The notes under the pieces were generated by a model. It made no database searches and was not told the origin of the DNA. It was given only the letters and a program-made list of their open reading frames with translations. The position numbers were made by a program, and so were the translations under genes. A stretch of DNA of 64,000 nt from Streptomyces sp. NRRL S-37 (GTDB lineage Bacteria > Actinomycetota > Actinomycetes > Streptomycetales > Streptomycetaceae). The stretch covers positions 434,001-498,000 of the forward strand of contig NZ_JOIZ01000001.1 in the NCBI RefSeq assembly GCF_000721605.1, in the 5' to 3' direction. Below are positions 61,887-64,000 of this stretch, in pieces. The first letter of the stretch is position 1, and each line of letters opens with the position of its first letter.

Positions 61887-62558
61887 ATCGGTATCCGTGT
61901 GCTGGTCGTGGACGATCAGGCGATCGTCCGCGCGGGTTTCGTGGCGATCCTGACGGCCGAGGCCGACATGACCGTGGTCGGCGAGGCAGCGGACGGTGAC
62001 GCGGCTGTGGCGATGTCGGCACAGTTCGCGCCCGACCTGGTGCTCATGGACATCCGCATGCCGGGTATGGACGGACTGACGGCGACCCGGCTGATCACCA
62101 GTCACGGCAGCGGCGCCCGGGTTCTCGTGCTCACCACGTTCGACCTCGACGCCTATGTCTACGAGGCTCTGCGCGCCGGGGCCTCCGGCTTTCTGCTCAA
62201 GGATTCCGAGCCGGAGGACCTCCTGGCCGCGATACGGGTGGTCGCCTCCGGTGACGGCGTCCTCGCGCCCGCGGTCACGGGGCGTCTGATAGCAGCCTTC
62301 GCTCGGGGGGCCTCCTTCGCTCCGGAGATCACAGGGGCGCTGGACAGCCTCACCAACCGCGAACGCGAGATCCTCGTCCTCGTCGCCACGGGCCTGAGCA
62401 ACGCGGAGATCGGCGCGCGTCTGGAAGTAGCCGTGGGAACGGTGAAGGTGCACGTGAGCTCAGTGCTCAACAAGCTGGGCCTACGGGATCGTGTGCAGGC
62501 GACCATTTTCGCCTACGAGAGTGGGCTGGTCCGCCCGTCGGTGACGCCGGCTCTCTGA
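61887..62558 (+). CDS. NarL/LuxR-type response regulator, probable AUC start
   Basis: A receiver (VLVVDDQAIVRAGF, phospho-acceptor Asp in LVLMDIRMPGMDG, switch LTTFDLDA, Lys in GFLLKDSEPEDL) followed by a LuxR helix-turn-helix (LTNREREILVLVATGLSNAE, VGTVKVHVSSVLNKLG). The reading frame has no ATG at the expected point. AGGAG at 61875-61879 is 7 bases before an ATC (61887) that begins IGIRVLVVDD; an ATG further up (61830) lacks a good ribosome site. I give the ATC as the start, making 223 residues. Partner of the preceding kinase. Confidence 0.8.
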   Translation: MGIRVLVVDDQAIVRAGFVAILTAEADMTVVGEAADGDAAVAMSAQFAPDLVLMDIRMPGMDGLTATRLITSHGSGARVLVLTTFDLDAYVYEALRAGASGFLLKDSEPEDLLAAIRVVASGDGVLAPAVTGRLIAAFARGASFAPEITGALDSLTNREREILVLVATGLSNAEIGARLEVAVGTVKVHVSSVLNKLGLRDRVQATIFAYESGLVRPSVTPAL

Positions 62559-63607
62559 GCGGCCCTCCGCTTGTCTGCACCAGGGCGATCAGAGGGGGAG
62601 TTGGCCGCGAAGCCGACAGGCTCGATCGCGGACCCGCGGTGGACTGCGCCGCCGCTGCCCTGCGCGGGCCGACTCCGCCCAGTCTTCTTCGCCTGCCGTC
62701 CAGGACCCCGAAAGCAAGGCCGCCCAGCGCGGACGGGTCAGGCCCCGGAACAGTCACTGCCGGGTCTTTGGACGCTCCCCGTGCGCTGCTACTCGGCAGG
62801 TACGACCACGAAGACCACCGGCAGAGCAGGTCACGAAACACGCACGGGTCGTTCCGTGATCTCACTGCGACGATCCGTGCCGTCGAGACACGGGGCTCGC
62901 GGACGGACGAGACGGCGCGTTGCTCCTGCCGGCGATCGACGAGTCGCGCTACATCAGTTACTGAAGCAACGCGAAGGCCGCTTGTACGGCATCTTCCCTA
63001 CATAATTCATGGCTTTTTCTGGCCATGAACCTCCCCTCATGCCTTTCGCGGAAGTGAATCCCGCTGACGGTCGAGGCGATCGGCGCTTCCTGGAGTGCGT
63101 CATTCGACGGTCGGCGAGACGGCCGCCGACCCTGCGGCTCATTCCTCACAAGAGGGACACAAGGTGTCATGTTGCTGTCACTCGTCCAGCCGCCGTATCA
63201 CGGCATCGTGTGCTCGGATATGTCCCGCAGCCCCGACGAGAGGCTCGACACACGAGGAGGATGGGACCCACCGTGCCCGCACACACCGTCTGGGAAGGAA
63301 CCCGCTCGAGGGCGAGCGCGCCGTCGTCTTCGTTTCCTCCGGCATCGGCGAGCAGACGAACGGCAGCGGGGCTCCCGACGAGCTGACCACGGCCGCCCGC
63401 TTCTGCCGCCCCTTCATGCTGTTGGCGGACGGACCCACCGAGGCGCGAACTACCCGGCCCCATCGGCGGGCAGACGATCCTTCCGGCGACTCCTGGGAGA
63501 CCACACGCTCCGCAGTTGTCGACGCAACGGGCCGGTCCGGCGAGCCGCCGTCACTCCCCCGGCGACACCCCCGCGACACCTCCGAGAACGCCACGCCCTC
63601 CACGAGC
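62559..63607. other. Long gene-poor region
   Basis: About 1 kb without a confident gene. It has a clear 7-bp stem (TTCATGG...CCATGAA) with a 10-base T-rich loop at 63006-63029, likely a terminator. A frame near 63300-63420 (VVFVSSGIGEQTNGSGAPDE) shows some coding pattern but is short and unrecognised, perhaps a remnant. Confidence 0.5.
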
Positions 63608-63723
63608 GGCGCTGTTCTCGCCACCCGTCCGGCGAGCATCTTCGCCGACCGCTCTTCGACCGTTCCCGGCACCGGATGGGCGCGAGGTGGCGGTTGACGG
63701 CCCGTGGTCCGGGCACAGGCCAC
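63608..63723 (+). repeat. Dispersed repeat, copy B
   Basis: Second copy of the element at 37250-37363, 26 kb away and in the same orientation. It ends 61 bases before the start of the cupin gene. Confidence 0.7.
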
Positions 63724-63784
63724 GTCTCTTCCCACAAGCCAGGCGCACCACAGCGCTCCCCGCACCCGCAAGAAAGTACGAACC

Positions 63785-64000
63785 ATGTCTTTGCCCCCAC
63801 TGCACATACCGCCGGACGGTGGATCCCCTGTGTTCCTCGTAGGAGACACCTACACCACCTTGCTCAGCGCCGCTGACACCGGCGGTGAACTGTCCCTGGC
63901 CGAGGCCGTCGTTCCGGCCGATGCCGGCCCCCGCCGCACACCCACCATGGCGAGTCCGAGACGTTCGTTCTTCTTGAGGGAACACTTCGTGTGACCGCCG
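63785..64000 (+). pseudogene. Cupin-domain gene with one-base frameshift, cut by the window edge
   Basis: Begins MSLPPLHIPPDGGSPVFLVG and continues GGELSLAEAVVPADAG, the start of a small cupin protein. At a run of five C (63928-63932) one base appears to be missing: adding a C restores PPPHTHHGESETFVLLEGTL, including the cupin metal motif HxHx(n)E, and that frame stays open to the right edge. As given, the frame stops after about 69 residues. Sequencing error or recent mutation; the gene continues beyond the window. Confidence 0.7.

Noticed and set aside
62571..63005. Plus-strand open frame after the response regulator
   Set aside because: Composition is Arg/Pro-rich without coding pattern and no start signal is visible.

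Overview
The window is very GC-rich, with codon third positions almost all G or C, and its gene families (F420-type LLM oxidoreductase, DUF3093, MmyB-like regulators, SKLP killer-toxin-like protein, SWIM/DUF6493 pair, Tat-exported glycosidases, leaderless promoters) point to the chromosome of a Streptomyces species. No rRNA, tRNA or CRISPR array was seen.

Positions 1-33434 look like ordinary chromosome. In order they hold: the 5' part of a Tat-exported GH2 beta-galactosidase with a LamG domain placed inside its catalytic region; DUF3093, macrodomain, phytoene-desaturase-like, inositol-phosphatase-like and gamma-glutamyltransferase-like genes; a secreted GH92 alpha-mannosidase behind a LacI-type palindrome; an EntS-like exporter with a possible iron box; lipoate-protein ligase; two secreted proteins, one a CAP-domain protein behind a Crp-like site; a reductive pyrimidine degradation operon (beta-ureidopropionase, class III aminotransferase, dihydropyrimidinase, LLM oxidoreductase, frameshifted lipoprotein); a divergent, leaderless XRE/methionine aminopeptidase pair; a repeat-filled spacer; a ClpC-type ATPase; a secreted gamma-glutamyltransferase; a relic of an amino-acid ABC ATPase; exonuclease III; a metallo-hydrolase; and a PcaD-PcaC fusion whose nucleophile serine reads as alanine.

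From 33.4 kb the window becomes accessory. A complete-looking IS110-family element sits just upstream of the PcaL-like gene, followed by a graveyard of IS256-type and other transposase fragments. Then come two convergent DUF1963 paralogues, a Ser/Thr kinase with a LamG tail but no visible membrane helix, an SKLP-like secreted protein, a RidA/HxlR divergent pair, a DUF2071 protein, a coupled SWIM/DUF6493 pair, a VOC-SDR operon facing a GntR regulator across twin operators, and two tandem MmyB-like regulators.

Positions 52.5-57 kb hold a compact cluster: a stand-alone Atu4866-domain protein, a protein in which an amidohydrolase outer domain without its catalytic barrel is fused to Atu4866, a full amidohydrolase with an altered metal-ligand position, and an MFS transporter. 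With the two upstream regulators this is the best candidate for an undescribed pathway. The right end carries a secreted Tap-type peptidase, an unusual histidine kinase with a second membrane block and a degenerate second DHp, its response regulator (apparently starting on AUC), a long gene-poor stretch, a dispersed repeat, and a frameshifted cupin gene running off the edge.

Two themes recur. Many genes lack a Shine-Dalgarno sequence and have a -10-like hexamer 6-8 nt before the ATG (probable leaderless transcripts). Several small genes carry single-base frameshifts, mostly in G/C runs, which may be sequence errors or real decay.
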